DNA of 64,000 nt from Gnetum montanum (taxonomy: Eukaryota > Streptophyta > Gnetopsida > Gnetales > Gnetaceae). The notes under the pieces are model-generated. The model was not told where the DNA came from, ran no database searches, and saw nothing but the letters and a program-made list of their open reading frames with translations. Of the stretch, positions 22,820 through 34,860 are shown one piece after another. Made by a program: the position numbers and the translations under genes. Numbering within the stretch: the stretch's first letter is position 1; each line of letters begins with the position of its first letter. The stretch lies in assembly GCA_015680685.1 (NCBI GenBank), contig MNCI01005473.1, positions 26,409 through 90,408 of the forward strand, in the 5' to 3' direction.

Positions 22820-23714
22820 TGATGAGTTGTGTTTTGTAGGGCTCTACTATCAGATATTCGATATCAGAGCCACATTATTAAGTATCCAATATCAGGGCAC
22901 AATCTTTGATGTTGGGGATCCAATATCAGCCCTTCTATGCTAACCTATAAATACAACACTTAGATGCATGATAGTGGAATATAGATTTTGATAAATTCAT
23001 GCAGACTTTAGAAGTAGACATAGAGAAGTTTTGTTAGTTTGTTTCCAATGCATGTCTGTAGTGTGATGTTAAGTGATTGTATGACATCCTTATTCAAGTG
23101 TAATGTATTTGGACATGTTACATGTTCGACAATAAAGATTGAGATTACTTCCATCATTGCAGCATCCACAAAGTTTTATTACTGTTTTTAATTACTTAAA
23201 TGCTCACTATTTCCCTCAGTTAATATTCATCATTTATTGCTCTTTATTGTTTTCTATCATTATATTGAATGAGTACAACTAAGCACAAGTGCTTAAGTGT
23301 AATTACTTGGTAACCTAATACTGTTATCATTTGGTACGCCTAGTGATGGTACACTTGGTAATTCCAATAGTAGTTACACAAAGTCCAAGGTGTGTACGGA
23401 AGGTTAGGAACATATACTCATTACATGTAGGCTAGTTAGACTTTACTCTCCATTGTTAATTAGCTTAAATAATTGATTTCTTTATTATCATTAGGAGTAG
23501 CATAAGGCCAAAATAGCATCAATTATCATATGCCTCACTTTGGACTAAATCATACATGACAAAGCTACCACTAGTTTGAGTGAGAAGACAACAAACTACG
23601 ATCAAGACATAACGATATAGATGCCACAACTAGTCCCATCCATAGAATTCGATTGGATCATGCATGCTTGCTTGTGATTCGTATGGTTGAGCATAAAGGT
23701 ACTCCCACTCATCA
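22820..23714 (+). mobile_element. Solo LTR, A-type subfamily
   Basis: 895 bp, TGATGAGTT...CTCATCA, flanked by CTAG(T/C). It has a GATATC-containing U3 (22850-22930), a TATA box TATAAATA at 22946-22953, 'aataaag' near 23131, and the family words 'ttacttggtaacc' and 'gtgattcgtatggttgag'. No PBS or coding DNA adjoins either side, so it arose by LTR-LTR recombination. Confidence 0.85.
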
Positions 23715-23719
23715 CTAGC

Positions 23720-24100
23720 CCATTTTGTTGGAACATGGGTAAAATGATGATGAAGAATCAAGTTAGAATACAAGAAAGAAAGAATATGTTAAATGCAATT
23801 TCAATAATAACATAAATAATAAAATTGAAAGCCACAACAATTTTTTTAACAATATCAAACCCTCAAAATACTGTAAAATCGAAGCTTTACAACCTCATTA
23901 TTGCACCCTAGAATCTTACCTATAACTACAGAGTTTCAAGAAAAAGAGTCTAACCATTTAAAAGCAATTCTCATGAATCAATTGATCATTACTTTGCATT
24001 TATATATCAAGCGAACGTCTTTTGCAACGAAAGTTGGGTAAGATGCAGCGCTACGGGGTAGGAATCGTGATTGAAACGAGAATACGATGACGTTATGTCA
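23720..24100. other. AT-rich intergenic DNA
   Basis: Begins TGTTGGAACATG at 23726, like an LTR start, but no partner end or target duplication was found. No coding content is seen. Confidence 0.4.
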
Positions 24101-24900
24101 CCAAAACAAGAAAAGATTTTTGCTTCTTAGGGTTTCGCCTTGTAAAATAGGTTAGGGTTTTGCGGATGGCAATTTATAAAATGAATGTGGGCATCATATC
24201 AGCTCACCTACAAGATAGGAACCGCGTTACTAAACAATGAATGAGTTTCTCTCTTGTATGAGGTCTGCGATTTTTTTTTGAGTGCGATTTGATTTTCAAA
24301 TGGTTTTATTTGTTTGGTGTTTTCTTATGGATCCATGGCAGGGATGATTTGCAATGATACCATCAAAGTCTGCACGTTTCAGGCTGATGAAACAATTTGC
24401 ATCTGAGCCATTCTATTCTTCTTTTATTGATTTTTTTAACCTCTGTTTGGTTCTCCGTAGCTCAGATAATGAAATACTCTAGATTATGAATTGCCTTGAT
24501 TTTTAAAACGGTTTTGCACTCTAATTTTTCACTGATGAGCTATGGTACCGAATATCTTTTCCTGTTCTGTCTATTCAAAGATTTATTTTTCTGCCTTTTG
24601 TGATTTTCAATAAAAGCATTTGTGCAATGGAAAGTTGTTTTTAGGGTTTTAGCATCCGTTGGATATGGGAAATAATAAAAAGATTTGAAATGTCTGTGTC
24701 TTCGAAATGAACAGAATGCATTATTGTGGATTGCGTAGATTTGAACTAATTGTAATCACTGAGCATTCATATTCAAATCTCTTTTCAAGGTAGGTAGAGA
24801 TCTTTATTATCTCATTTCAAAAATGACTATGAATGGTGTTGAAGAGATTCTTCAGACTGGCTTTGTGATCAGTGATGCATCCACGATTCTGTAAGAATGG
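24100..24900 (+). promoter_or_regulatory. Possible host-gene 5' region with telo-box motifs
   Basis: Two telo-box-like motifs TTAGGGTTT lie at about 24128 and 24152, and a third copy of TAGGGTTTT near 24642. Telo boxes (AAACCCTAA) are common near the start of plant ribosomal and growth genes. Short coding-like pieces follow: MAGMICNDTIKVCTFQADET from 24335, and MTMNGVEEILQTGFVISDAS from 24822, the latter ending at a good donor-like GTAAGA near 24890. The sequence is less TE-like than its surroundings. I cannot name the gene, and a downstream exon chain was not found. Confidence 0.3.
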
Positions 24901-26600
24901 AATGATCATTCCTTGAATTTGTGACTTGTACGGAAGAAGATATTGCATACGCATGAAAGTAAAAGATGGTTCTCTTCCTTGTTAAGCACCTTCTTGTCTT
25001 TTGGTTTAGGGAAGAAGGGAGAATTCAAGAAAAGGGAATATTTTCCTAAATCAAATAATTTTGTAGAGATTGAAAATTTTTTAAGCTGATACAAACTATT
25101 AAGTCTTAGTTCCTACTGTAACATGGTAAAGGTTCACATTCAAAGTTGACTCTTGTTACAGGGCGCAGTATCAATGCCAACAGAAATTTTAGTGTGTATC
25201 GCTCAACGTGTTTAAATTTAAAAAAGAAAAACGAACACCTACAACCATAATGAGGAATCAAAGTTCTTGTCCCTAGTTCTGACTCTGCCATTAGGAGCTA
25301 CTTCATTTCTTGTGCAACCACTTGTGCATCAAAGCTCTTGAGGAATGCAAGAAAACTCCTAACTTTTATGCCAAAGGGGTTGGGTGTGTGCAATGTTGTC
25401 ACACAAGTATCCGATAAAATTATACAACAGTATAAAAAAAAAGGGATATGAAAGGGTTCAACATCGTTTAGACATGCAACATGGTTTCCTGGGAAAAAGA
25501 ACAAAGATTTACCTAGCTTTTTATAGAAGCAAATGAGATGAAAGGCAAAAAAGAACTTCCTTAGCTGCAAAGGGACCCTATTTTGTTCGACAATGCTAAG
25601 GGACCCTATTTTGTTCAACAATGTTAGGATGATAATGATGATGTTAAAAAAGGTTCAGCAACAAAATATAACCAGGGTTATAACAAGGGTTTGTCTTGAC
25701 TTCAATGAGGCATTACTTTGTCTATTATAGCATGTGAGGTTACATAGGGAAACTCATATGTTGAATTCCAATAGGTTTGTCCAACTTTAGTTCTATGAAA
25801 GATTATGTTGCTTCTATACACTCCCTTGAGTCCAACAAGAATGTAAGCCACAATATCTAAAGAGAATAATGATAAGCCATGTGAGCCAAGATATTGAAGC
25901 AGAATATTGATGAGGTAATGTCACTCTTAAAAGTTGCCATAATTAAGAGAATGGAATAGGTTAGAATAGACATTGTGGGGAAAAGAGTTTGGAGATTGCA
26001 GCCATGTTAATTGTAATGAGCATAGGTTGCTCAGCCCATTTGGTTAGTCTCCCACCTAAAGGATTTGGTTCGAAGTGCAGCAAAAAATGGAGTGCTTTCT
26101 CTAAAATTAGGTTGTCAGAGTTTAGGCAAGCTTATAAGGAAGAACATTTATTTTTGTGAAGATTTTATACTTAATAATTTCGTATTGCTTGCTAGAATTG
26201 AATTCATAATTTGGAGTTTTAAAATTTAAAATATTAATAGTAAACAAAACAAATTAGGAGTACATCATATGCTTAATAATTCTTAGAAAGTACTAAAAAC
26301 AGTAAGGAAATGAATATCTTTCTAATTTTAGGGATGTCTAATCAAGTGTATATCTTCACAATAGCTATAGCTTTACAACAAATGCTTTGAAAAATTAAGA
26401 GAGATTAATTGTAATTGTTAATAGGAAAGATATGTTTCACTTATAACTTCATTTTTCATATCCATGTTCAAACTTAAAATAGCAAAAGGATTTGATGTAG
26501 CAACTTTGGTGAAATGCCAACTTTTGTAGTACCAATTTTTGTAAGTGAGGAAGGTAAAGTAGTATATGCTAGTACATCTTGTTTAACATGATTTACCCTA
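24901..26600. other. Unassigned low-copy-looking DNA
   Basis: No frame contains a recognised domain. The minus frames 25106-25291 and 25298-25621 are open but show no motif. A 28-bp tandem duplication lies at 25570-25625. Confidence 0.3.
25570..25625. repeat. 28-bp tandem duplication
   Basis: Two adjacent units of 'aagggaccctattttgttc' plus 9 more bases, differing at two positions. Confidence 0.9.
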
Positions 26601-27609
26601 GGTTGAGACTTTTTGGTATTTTGCTATGGCTCAAGTATTCAAAGAAGTTTGTATCCTCTCTTACTTCTTTATTGCTAATTGCCAACCATTAACATTAACT
26701 TCATTTTTTGTTTATTTAGCTTCAAATTATTATTTTTTTCATTTTAGTTTTAACTCCGATTTTTCTTTACCTCAACATCTTTTTCTTAAGCAAAAAAGGA
26801 CAAGCATTAAACAAATGTCTTTCACAATGACAAAAATAGAAAGAATTAGGAAAGTTAAAATATATAATTAGTTGAATGTTAAGTCTTTCTACCTACCTGT
26901 AGCGCCATTTTCTTTTTATGATTAAGAAGATTGATTTCAATAAAAAATATCTACGAAAATCAAATCATATGTTAATAGATTCTATATACTTAATAAGACT
27001 AAGAAGATTAATAATTTTGTGCTCCGCTTTATGAAAAATAAACATAAGAGTAAATATCTTAACAAAACATGGAATTTTAGAATATTCTTTAAATTGAACA
27101 TTAGAATTTGGAGTTCACTTATGAATGATCAATACTTCATGCATATGTATAAGAGACTTTATATCTAGGGCATGTTGCACCATCAAAGCAATGTCTAGCT
27201 CAACAAGTAGAAAAAAAATGAGAATAATACTTAACCTAGATAACTTAAATGTCATGTTTTTGCATCACATCATTTACTTGCAAAGAGAAATTTTAACTAC
27301 AAGGTAGGTAACCTAAAATTTGAGTGAACACATATCATAGTGTAAGACTTATATACATCATCAAAAAGAACAAAAGCAAGTGTGTTAATTGCATCAACAT
27401 CACTAGAAGTAGGTGTTTCAAATTTTTGCTCACAAACTTGTAAATTCGCATTCTTAGAATTAATAGAAATTTCTCATGGATAAAAGTAGAAATTTTGGCA
27501 TCACATGAAAAATTTAGAGGTAATTTATAATCTTCCATAGGGAAATTCTAGAGGGATTAAATCAATTGTAGAAAAATTGAAAAGAGAAAAATTAAATTTA
27601 CTAAATAAA

Positions 27610-27785
27610 AATTAGATCTGCCTTCAAAGCAAGAATTTTACTACTAGGCTAACATCTCATTGTCACTTATGATAGTCAAACTCAACATGGCACATTAGAA
27701 TCAAATCTTTAACTGAAAGCTTCCAAATCAAGTCTTACCACTAGGCTAAAACCTCCCTGTTACTTTTGATGATAGTCAAAAGAGG
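27610..27785 (-). repeat. Two tRNA-derived SINE-like heads
   Basis: On the minus strand, TTAGCCTAGTAGTAAAATT (about 27636-27654) and TAGCCTAGTGGTAAGACTTG (about 27732-27751) resemble an internal polymerase III box A. The second is followed at a suitable distance by 'agatttgattc', like a worn box B. Both lie next to 'gatagtcaaa'-type words. They could also be degraded tRNA-like sequence. Confidence 0.4.
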
Positions 27786-28239
27786 GGGTGTTAAGCTTTA
27801 ATTTAATATAAACTAGAAACTAGAAATTTTTATCACGTTCTAAAAATCACAAAGTATTTGTTAGATGACTACAATGCCTCAACATGGTATTAAAGAAAGA
27901 TGAAAACACCATTGATGTAATGCCCTAAGCAAATAGGGTTGATTTGAAAGAAACCAATAAGCAAATTATAATTAATAGTATAATTCAATCGAATGTGAAC
28001 CAAAGATGGGCAAAATAAATTAAAATATGTTCTTCATCTTCTATGCTTTGTTTGCATAGTTTGTAAATATGCTCTTCTTTTAGTAAACTATCCAACAACC
28101 TATCTCAATAAAGTAATAATGGGAGCCCTCCTAAGGTATCTCAATGTTTTTGCTAATAATTGAAATATAGGTATACCCTACGAGACATAGTCAAATTAGA
28201 ACTTTGTAACTTAACATTATCTATTAGAATAAAAAACAT

Positions 28240-28310
28240 ACCTTGGAGCTTTTAAATTAAGAGCCTTTACCACTAAGCTAACACCTCATTTTTATGCTTT
28301 AAAAGATGGG
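28240..28310 (-). repeat. Third SINE-like head
   Basis: The minus strand reads GTTAGCTTAGTGGTAAAGGC, again a box-A-like word preceded by 'gaggt'. It resembles the pair at 27610-27785. Box B is not clear. Confidence 0.35.
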
Positions 28311-30189
28311 ACTAATAAGTATAACAATATCTATGATATATATCTATTATTTGGATGAGAGAATTTTTTTCTTTTTAAAATTAATGAAATCCTAGAATTA
28401 ATTTACTAAGAATTGATGTTTATGTTAAAAAATTCAAAACAAGTATTTTTTCTTCCATTATAATCCCCATGAAAAAATTCTCTCACCCCAATATTATGAT
28501 GATTTTTTAATTTTAGTGACAAAGTCCAGCCAATGTATACCCATAATAATTTCAATGAAAGAGTTCATCTCTTAGCCTAACATTATGACAATAATTATTT
28601 AATTGCTATCACATTTAATTTCTATGACAATGTCTAGCCAATTGGTAGTTGGCCTCTTGGTAAGATAATGAGTTTTTTGTACTTTCCATGAATCATTGTG
28701 ATATAATAATGAACATACTCAAGATTTACTAGAATGCTTGTACATAGTCAAAAATTAGCAAAATATTACATTGGTGTAGCATATTCAAAGTTACTACCCC
28801 TTTAACAACATTACATACTATAATTTAGGCAAAGCTAACCCCTTTTTACATTCTTTTTCAAAAATTTTTGGATTGAAAGCCATCATTTTCACCTAAGATG
28901 AAGGAGAAAACAAATTTATTAACAACATTAGCTTCCTACAACTTATTTGCATCACGAAATGAAAAGCTTGTGGAGAGCTAATGAGACAATCTAAGATCAA
29001 TCCTTATCTTTCTCTTAGAATAATAGTAAACATATTTTCCAATTTGTAACTCTCATCTTTGAATAAAACTCTCTTACAATTATTTAGAGAATTATTCTAT
29101 CAAAATGCAAAATAATGAACTATCCAATGATCTTAAACAATTTTTCAATTTAAGAAATTCTCTTTATTCAATGGTAGGGGATCACTTTTTAAAGCTATCC
29201 CATTAAGTTCTCCTATTGATAAATCTAGTAACATTAAAATTTACATGATCACTTCATATGTAATATCTTTCTTGTCTCAAGCCTCTTAGTTGTAAATTTA
29301 GTTTTAGTCATAATTAGCTAAAATGATTAGCAATACCAAATTCAAAAGCTTAGTAAGAGAGAAATCCTTGCTTGAAATCAAGCTATTATGATAATCTAAA
29401 ATCCAAAGCTTCATTCACCACTAACTCCTTCCATAACCTTCTTTCTCCTCTCCCTTTAGTCCCTCTTGCTTTTTCTTGATTATTCCTGAGGTAGTTCTAA
29501 GCATTTATGTACTCACACCTCAATCACTATCATCTAAATTTTCATCTCAATCTTCCCTAGGATCATCTTGGATGATGCTTAAAACTTCTTTTATTTCAAA
29601 TTTACCTAAACTTTATTTCTTCTAAACATTCTCACTAACATTTTCAAAAATCTTAATCAAGAGATTATAATAACATGATTTTTTCACATTCCCCAACTCC
29701 AAAAGTATTTCTAAAAAGAATTATTCTAGGTTACTTAGTCATTCATCAACCTAGATGCTATGTTAGGTCACATTTCAACTTTCTTATTTTTGAAATACTA
29801 GATAATTTCTATACTTATTAGTCCCATTGTACTAAATTCACATTTGAAACCACTTTAGATAATCAAGGTTGAGGCATCTTTAATTACCTTTTTTTTAGCT
29901 TGTTCTAGGAGGCTTAACCTTCTTTGACCTTGATAAAGTAAGTTAGATATTAATCAATCTAATAAAGTTAAATTTTCTCATGATTTTACAACCCACAAAC
30001 TCTAGATCTTTTAAGAAATTTTATAGTTACCAAAGACAAGATGTAATAGCTTTGAAATATATTGAAACATCCATCCAAGACAAGATGCAATAACATTAAA
30101 ATACATTAAAATTTTTTTAGCTCACTTAAAGATCATAACTTAAATGTTTTAAATGTCTAGAAATCAAGGAAGTGAGGAGTGGAGATGCA

Positions 30190-30705
30190 ACTTGAAAGGC
30201 ATGCAGGGCATGCAAACTTAGTGTGCAGGTTTGCAACCTTGGAAGGGTTTGTGTGGTCTAACAAGTAGGATGAGATTTTAGTATAATTTTGAAGATTTAG
30301 GGATAGGTTGGGGTTGTGGAACTTCCATCATTTGATGGGTTTCCTATCATGGGTTTCCCGCATGTGGAGACAAAGGTAGAAGGGAATGCTATTTTGGTCA
30401 TTGTCCAAGATAACATTTGTGCTAAGGCTAGAAGTCTCCTGGATTTATTCATCTCTACTAATCCACTACTACATTTGGACTAGATTAGAGATTAAATGAT
30501 TTTCAAGTGGAAAGGCCTTAATGTCTAGGCTATCATCCTTCACACTAGTCTCTTATGGTTTGACTTTGGTTCTACAAATATAAGAGATAAGATTCTAACA
30601 AAAGAACCACGATTCTTTAGTGCATGGGAGCTCATGCTAGATAAATGACACCTTAGTACATAATTATATCCCTAAAAATTTCTAGAAAGTTCCTATATGG
30701 GTCTA
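30190..30705 (+). pseudogene. LINE ORF1 (DUF4283/zinc-knuckle type), 5' part
   Basis: The frame contains VELPSFDGFPIMGFPHVETK, then IFKWKGLNV, LLWFDFGSTNIRDKILTKEP and FFSAWELMLDK. This follows the DUF4283 layout of plant L1-like ORF1 proteins, in which a region '...W.FHG..L.L..W.P' precedes PVWVRLPNLP. The frame continues beyond element C with PIWV and VDLSNGVLGD. In-frame stops show it is dead. The protein would have bound the LINE RNA. Confidence 0.55.
30701..30705 (+). repeat. Target-site duplication GTCTA, left of C
   Basis: GTCTA at 30701-30705 is repeated at 40933-40937, just outside both LTRs of element C. Confidence 0.9.
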
Positions 30706-31498
30706 TGATGAGCCACGATATCACGTTCGCCCCTAGGATATCGCGTATGCGATATCGCAGCCTGCCGTAATGCCTATAAATAAGAGGCGGCTTTCCATGC
30801 TTTAGGCATCTAGACTTAGACCTTAGCCAAACTATAGAAGTTTTACCATTCTAGAGTTAGAATAATTTCCATGTGCCCGCAATAGGAGTCTTAAAGTGAA
30901 TGGATCTTTATTCAAGCAAATTGTACCTGAGCACACATTTGTGTACGACAATAAAGACGAACTTTCTGATAAACCTTGTAGCATGTGGACTAAGCTAAAT
31001 ACGATTTAATTATTGTTAATTTTTTAAATGATTTTCTAGATAATTAATCTCTCTCAACCCTTGACCCTCCTAGTTAAGTGCATTCAGTACAACTGCTTCA
31101 AGCACGTGTGTAACGCTTGGTAACCTAGTAACGAGTAGCGTTTGGCAATCCCAGCGTTTCACTAGTTCAGGGTGTGTGCGACAAGTGGGAACGGATACTG
31201 GTGCTAGGACATTAGAACTTAGTTAGTGAATAGTTAATGAAATTTAGTCATTTAGTTCTCTTCACCTTTTCCCTATTAGCATAGACATTAAAAAGATAAA
31301 AGATATAAAAATCATACACCTCAGGCTTACTGAACCATACAACCGTGACAATACAAGTAAGTCTGGGGAGAAAAAGATTGATTAACCTTAAGTGTTCCAT
31401 TAAGGCGCATAAGCAGTTAGTCCTTGGAGTTTGACCGGATCGTGCATGAGACACTCATATTCGTATGGTTGAGTGTAGGGGTACCTCGCCACTCATCA
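30706..31498 (+). mobile_element. 5' LTR of element C
   Basis: 793 bp, paired with 40113-40932. It has a GATATC-rich U3 (30715-30765), TATAAATA at 30775-30782, 'aataaag' near 30950 and U5 up to CTCATCA. The internal direction is fixed by the PBS that follows. Confidence 0.92.
30775..30782 (+). promoter_or_regulatory. TATA box of the C 5' LTR
   Basis: TATAAATA in 'cctataaataagaggcggc', just downstream of three GATATC palindromes. Confidence 0.75.
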
Positions 31499-31499
31499 T

Positions 31500-31518
31500 T
31501 GGCATCGTTCCCAAGGAC
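31500..31518 (+). other. Primer binding site of C (worn tRNA-Asp type)
   Basis: TGGCATCGTTCCCAAGGAC begins one base inside the 5' LTR. It matches the site of B (TGGCGTTGTTGCCGGGGAC) with several substitutions. Confidence 0.75.
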
Positions 31519-31653
31519 TTAGTTGTTTGTACGCTATGTAGAACATAGGAGATCATTCATATTATTGGGATACTAGAATGAACCCTTAGGGTTGATGAAA
31601 AGAAAAGAAAAAAATATAAGATAACGGTAAACAACACACCGAACAAGACAAAA

Positions 31654-33960
31654 ATGTCTTCTTCTTCGCACAAAAGCACTTCATTGCCTAGGAACAACAC
31701 TTGAGACAGTCAGTGGCATAACACACATAACCAAAATCTGCCAGTTCCTCAACAATTCTGTGTGGTATATATTCATTATGATGAGTATATACCCAACTTT
31801 ACCTTTATTCTCCATCAAGATGAAGAACTGCGTTGGAGAGACTTTGAGGGTAACATAGTGTTGCCTCTAGACTGAGCAGTCCCCAACACGCTCCTTCGTG
31901 CTCTTGCATGAATAGGCACGTTACAATTGTACACAGAGTACATTGCATGTGATTATGACACAAGGGACTACCATCCCATAGAAGCACAACGTCAACAGGA
32001 CTTGCGGTAGGAGAGTTATCACACATATTTGAAGGGAAAAGGACCCCATAATGCTCCACCCGTTTTAAGAGAAATTGAGGGTGGTGAACCTATTTCAATA
32101 GGTTCTCCAAAAAATGATGTTCCCCCTCCTAATGATGGTGAGGAGGTGGTGTATCAGAACCTTCACTCCACAATTCACAACCCTAGTTCTAATCCCCACG
32201 AACACCAAGTGTTCAATGAGGGAACACAAACACATGACAAGGGTGGACATTCTGATTGTCATCACGATTGGGGCTAGGACCATCGAAGAGAAGGTAGGAA
32301 ACATCATCATGATGATGTTTCTCCTTCTTCTTCACCTTCATCATCACATTCACCCTCTCCTTCAGTATCAAGACATAGTCATAAGGAACCTAACTATGAG
32401 GATAAGGGTAAACATAGTGAGAAACCTTGACGAGAGATTCAAGGACAAGGACAAGGGCACTCTAGAGAATCATGGCATGGAAGAAGGGAGAGTAGGGAAC
32501 TGTGTAGACATCACAGACGCTATGAAAGAAATGACCATGAAGAACCCCTACTTGTAACCCGAAGCATGTTAGACATCATGGAGGTTGTGAGGATTCCTAC
32601 AAGGCACCAAAAAGATAGCAGGATCAAGAGGTTAGACATGAATAATATCCCATGCTTTGAGGGGGGATACAACGCTGGTCCTTAGAACCATTTACAAGCA
32701 TTTCACAATGCATGTGCCTTGCAAAACATTGAGAACGATTGGAAAAATCTAAAGTTGTTTCCAAGGACACTAGTAAAAGAAGTAGAAAGCTGGTACCAAT
32801 CCTTAGAATTAGAATCCATTTGAAGGTGGAGTACGATGTTAGAAATTTTTAACGATAAGTATCAAACGTAGTCCTGGGTGTCCAACCTGTGAAAGCAAAT
32901 CCAAGGATGGAAGTAGGGAACTCATGAATCCTTGGATGCTGCCATGGGCCGATATTATGCACTATTACATCGTTGCCCAAGCCATGGTTACTCGCAGCAG
33001 GATCAACTACGCCATCTCGTAGATGGACTTAGGCATGAAACCAGGAGAACCCTTGGAACATATGCCCAAGGGAGATTATCAAAGCTTTGGTTCCATCAAA
33101 TCGATAGATTGTTGGAGCAAGTAGCTAAGGAAGAAGGGGAGCTATGTAAGAGAGAAAGTGCGGAAGAGTACAACCGCGATCCTTCCCTCTGAAAAGGGGA
33201 GTGAGATTCTGTGAGGAGGAGGAAGAGTCACCACTCGAAGAGATGATGAATAGGAAAACCTTGCCACTCCAAAAATTAACAATAGAAGTGTCGGCAAAGG
33301 TAGACCAAATGTAGGACTCCTTAGATAGTAGATTTGAAACTGTTCTCAAAATCGTAGAGGATTCTAAAGAGTGAAGTAGTGACTATGACAAAAAGAAAAA
33401 GAGGGATTTGGACCATGCATGTAACAAAGGTAAGTATAAATGGCCATCACCGAAGAGGTTGTGGATTCTGATATGGACAATGATGGTGGATGTAAGATAT
33501 GCCAGTATGACCATCCTAAGGGATGTTGCCTAATAATCTCACATCTGCAAGACTCTGGGGTGTATGCACTTAACCCACAACTTAACAAATGACAAGTACC
33601 CTGATGGTTACCTTATTCCCAAGGTGACCCAAGGTAGTTCCACCAACCATTAATGTATTATCCAAGTGGAACTCTACCACAACCTATTGAGAAACACCAA
33701 TAGTGGAAATACCCACAGTCATGGGGGATGCCATCACCAAGGCAAGAATACCCTTACTGGCAACTAGATCCATATGGCCACTACGTGCAGCAGCCAATTT
33801 CTCCACGTGACTTGGTTGGTCACATGACCCCACAACATCACTACCAAGCTCAAGAGTATTATAGGACGCCTTCTCCTAGGGGAGACACATCACATACATA
33901 CCATCCTCCAAATCCATCCGCAACTCTCACACCGATAGCGCCATTACCATCCACTCCAAC
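31654..33960 (+). pseudogene. gag of element C
   Basis: Starts MSSSSHKSTSLPRNN at 31654, then YIPNFTFILHQDEELRWRDF and KGKGPHNAPPVLREIEGGEP. A His/Ser-rich spacer follows, then IPCFEGGYNAGP and WYQSLELESI. The capsid block MGRYYALLHRCPSHGYSQQD to LGTYAQGRLSKLW is open at 32932-33192. The zinc-knuckle-like CKICQYDHPKGC is near 33494 (C-x2-C-x3-H-x4-C). A Pro/Tyr/His-rich linker follows (33728-33988). About ten stops interrupt the frame. Confidence 0.87.
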
Positions 33961-34001
33961 AATGCGCCACAGCAACGCAATGCTATAAGAGCTGTAAACC
34001 T

Positions 34002-34860
34002 TCAACCTGCTGCTGGTTCTGACAATTGCACAAAGAGAAGACCTTTCTTCAAAACCAACAACCCAAACAAGCTCTCACAACCACAAGTGGTTGAGCCTCT
34101 GAATGCTTCTCCATCAAATAAGGCTTCAGAGCTCCCTTCAAACCAAAAACAAAGCTCAACACACACGGTTATGTTAACACATACCGTCACTAATTGGATT
34201 AAGGTGGGTCACCTTCCCAGGAAATTTGCAGACCCTGGAAGTCCTTTAATCTATATCCAATTCACTAGGAATGAACCATGTAAAGCTCTTCTGGACTCAG
34301 GTTCTGGAGTCAACTTAATATCACAAGAGATGTATAAAGCTTGGAACCTACCTCCACTAAAGAAGAGCAATATTTGCTTGGAGCTAGCTGACCAGTCCAT
34401 CACTGTTCCCTTGGGACTGGTGGAGGACATTGTTACCACTATCTGTGGATGGTCATACCCAGCTAATTTCCTAGTGATACAAGTAAACAATGATAAAGGG
34501 GACTTCCCAATAATAATGGGAAGGGCATGGCTAAGTACCGTAAATGCATGCCTAGGAATTTGCGATCTTTCCCTAGAAATATATAAGAAAAACACTTTTG
34601 GGAAGATCGAGAGGAAGAAAGTTCCATGCATCACATACAGTGATACAGGGTGTGATTGCGTATAAGAATGTTCACCATTGTGTGCATGCAACTGGTGTGC
34701 CCAAGAGATTAACATACACAAGTGTCTGCATGCAGAAACCACACAACAAGAAAACACCCAGTGGTTGATAGCTGATCAAGAGAGAAACCCATCAACATGC
34801 ATGGAACTAACTGAGGGAACAACTAGCACCCATGTCGAAAGCATAGATGCATTGGAGTAA
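34002..34860 (+). pseudogene. Retropepsin of element C, nearly intact
   Basis: The frame 34087-34665 (192 aa) is open. It reads KVGHLPRKFADPGSPLIYIQ, then CKALLDSGSGVNLISQEMY with the catalytic Asp-Ser-Gly, LELADQSITVPLGLVEDIVT, GWSYPANFLVIQ and FPIIMGRAWLSTVNACLGIC. This is the best-kept protease in the window and has all visible catalytic features. A Cys/His-containing tail (CNWCAQEINIHKCLH) continues to 34860 in another frame. It has no RT partner downstream; the fusion ORF ends in non-coding tail. Confidence 0.87.

Larger units (their letters stand above)
26600..30190. other. Long AT-rich intergenic stretch
   Basis: No gene, LTR boundary or conserved protein word was seen over about 3.6 kb. 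Frames 26626-26871, 27125-27307 and 27335-27538 are low-complexity and lack motifs. Three small tRNA-head-like repeats at 27600-28300 are listed separately. Confidence 0.5.

Noticed and set aside
23726-25840. A third member of the D/E family starting TGTTGGAACATG
   Set aside because: The nearest CCAACA (about 25830) has no matching target duplication, and the right segment with TATAAAAAGG is absent.
34251-34757. 168-aa open frame on the minus strand
   Set aside because: It is the exact antisense of the well-supported retropepsin of element C.
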